From the NCBI GenBank assembly GCA_020851555.1, contig JADZCM010000012.1:50120-114119 (forward strand): a DNA stretch of 64,000 nt. Direction: 5' to 3'. The translations under genes and the position numbers were made by a program. The stretch comes from Bryobacterales bacterium. Lineage in GTDB: Bacteria > Acidobacteriota > Terriglobia > Bryobacterales > Bryobacteraceae. The notes below the pieces were generated by a model that worked only from the letters and a program-made list of their open reading frames with translations, was not told where the DNA came from and made no database searches. Positions within the stretch are counted from its first letter, which is position 1; every line of letters begins with the position of its first letter. Of this stretch, positions 63,952 to 64,000 are shown piece after piece.

Positions 63952-64000
63952 CTACAGGCCGAGGAGTTGAAGCGCACGGGCTTGGAGCGGCGTGGTCTCG
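63952..64000 (-). CDS. possible 3' end of a gene entering from the right edge
   Basis: The reverse strand reads ETTPLQARALQLLGL and a TAG stop at 63952. Such P-L-Q-x-R-A-L-x-L-L-G-L tails occur at the ends of some transposases and other proteins. Only 15 residues are visible, so this is a weak call. Confidence 0.25.
   Translation of the reverse strand, partial: ETTPLQARALQLLGL

Overview
The window is about 64 kb of high-GC, densely coded bacterial DNA with 61 recognisable protein genes, two of them cut by the window edges, and no rRNA, tRNA or CRISPR that I can see. Lipid A and LPS genes (fabZ, lpxA, lpxI, lptE), an outer-membrane barrel protein and a TonB-type protein show a Gram-negative envelope. 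A SpoIVB-like S55 peptidase, secreted propeller proteins, a patatin with a long C-terminal region and a TatT-type TRAP lipoprotein fit an Acidobacteriota chromosome, perhaps Bryobacterales/Solibacter-like. That placement is inference; no marker was searched. There is no phage or plasmid backbone; gene remnants are minor.

Layout. 1-5128: edge of a cyclophilin-like gene, a PD-(D/E)XK-type protein, an SDR, an MFS carrier overlapping an old-yellow-enzyme-type oxidoreductase. 5138-9058: ABC-2 exporter pair, an HDOD protein, an orphan hydrogenase-type maturation protease. 9182-18051: patatin, small membrane protein, barrel protein, YwaF-like protein, secA and a secreted protein overlapping secA. 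18202-18350: a candidate small RNA gene with promoter, three stem-loops and terminator. 18375-23690: minus-strand operon of an S55-type peptidase, a secreted beta-propeller and a methyltransferase with an Ig-like tail. 23861-28215: S9 peptidase, then an SPFH / ribbon-helix-helix / DUF3592 operon with tandem palindromes on its promoter. 28333-32236: tightly overlapped xseB-ispA-tlyA-nadK-symporter operon. 32281-37603: secreted protein, MttB-family methyltransferase, a FecR-like remnant, glgX. 37644-41760: psd-pssA-(dead aspartate-semialdehyde-dehydrogenase paralogue)-lptE-holA. 41831-45925: the divergent fabZ-lpxA-lpxI-Gfo/Idh/MocA-TonB run. 46324-48876: FMN-binding protein, endonuclease/phosphatase, two Hsp20 genes. 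49099-50727: a radical SAM protein closely resembling tetraether lipid synthase (Tes). 51035-59755: queG, TPR and IPT proteins, a response regulator, tsaB with a glycoside hydrolase, a diadenylate cyclase fused to YbbR, a DUF362 protein. 60028-63737: TRAP transporter operon.

Functional themes are envelope and lipid construction (LPS, phospholipid head groups, isoprenoids, possibly membrane-spanning lipids), protein export and secreted proteases, and scavenging of organic acids by MFS, DAACS and TRAP carriers. The most noteworthy signals are the Tes-like protein at 49099-50727, a fourU-like RNA-thermometer hairpin hiding the hsp20 ribosome binding site at 47952-47977, the orphan small RNA at 18236-18350, tandem operators at 28240-28263, the catalytic-residue-free ASADH paralogue at 39237-40259, and a recurring arrangement in which a -10 box lies only 6-18 nt before the start codon, suggesting many leaderless or near-leaderless mRNAs.
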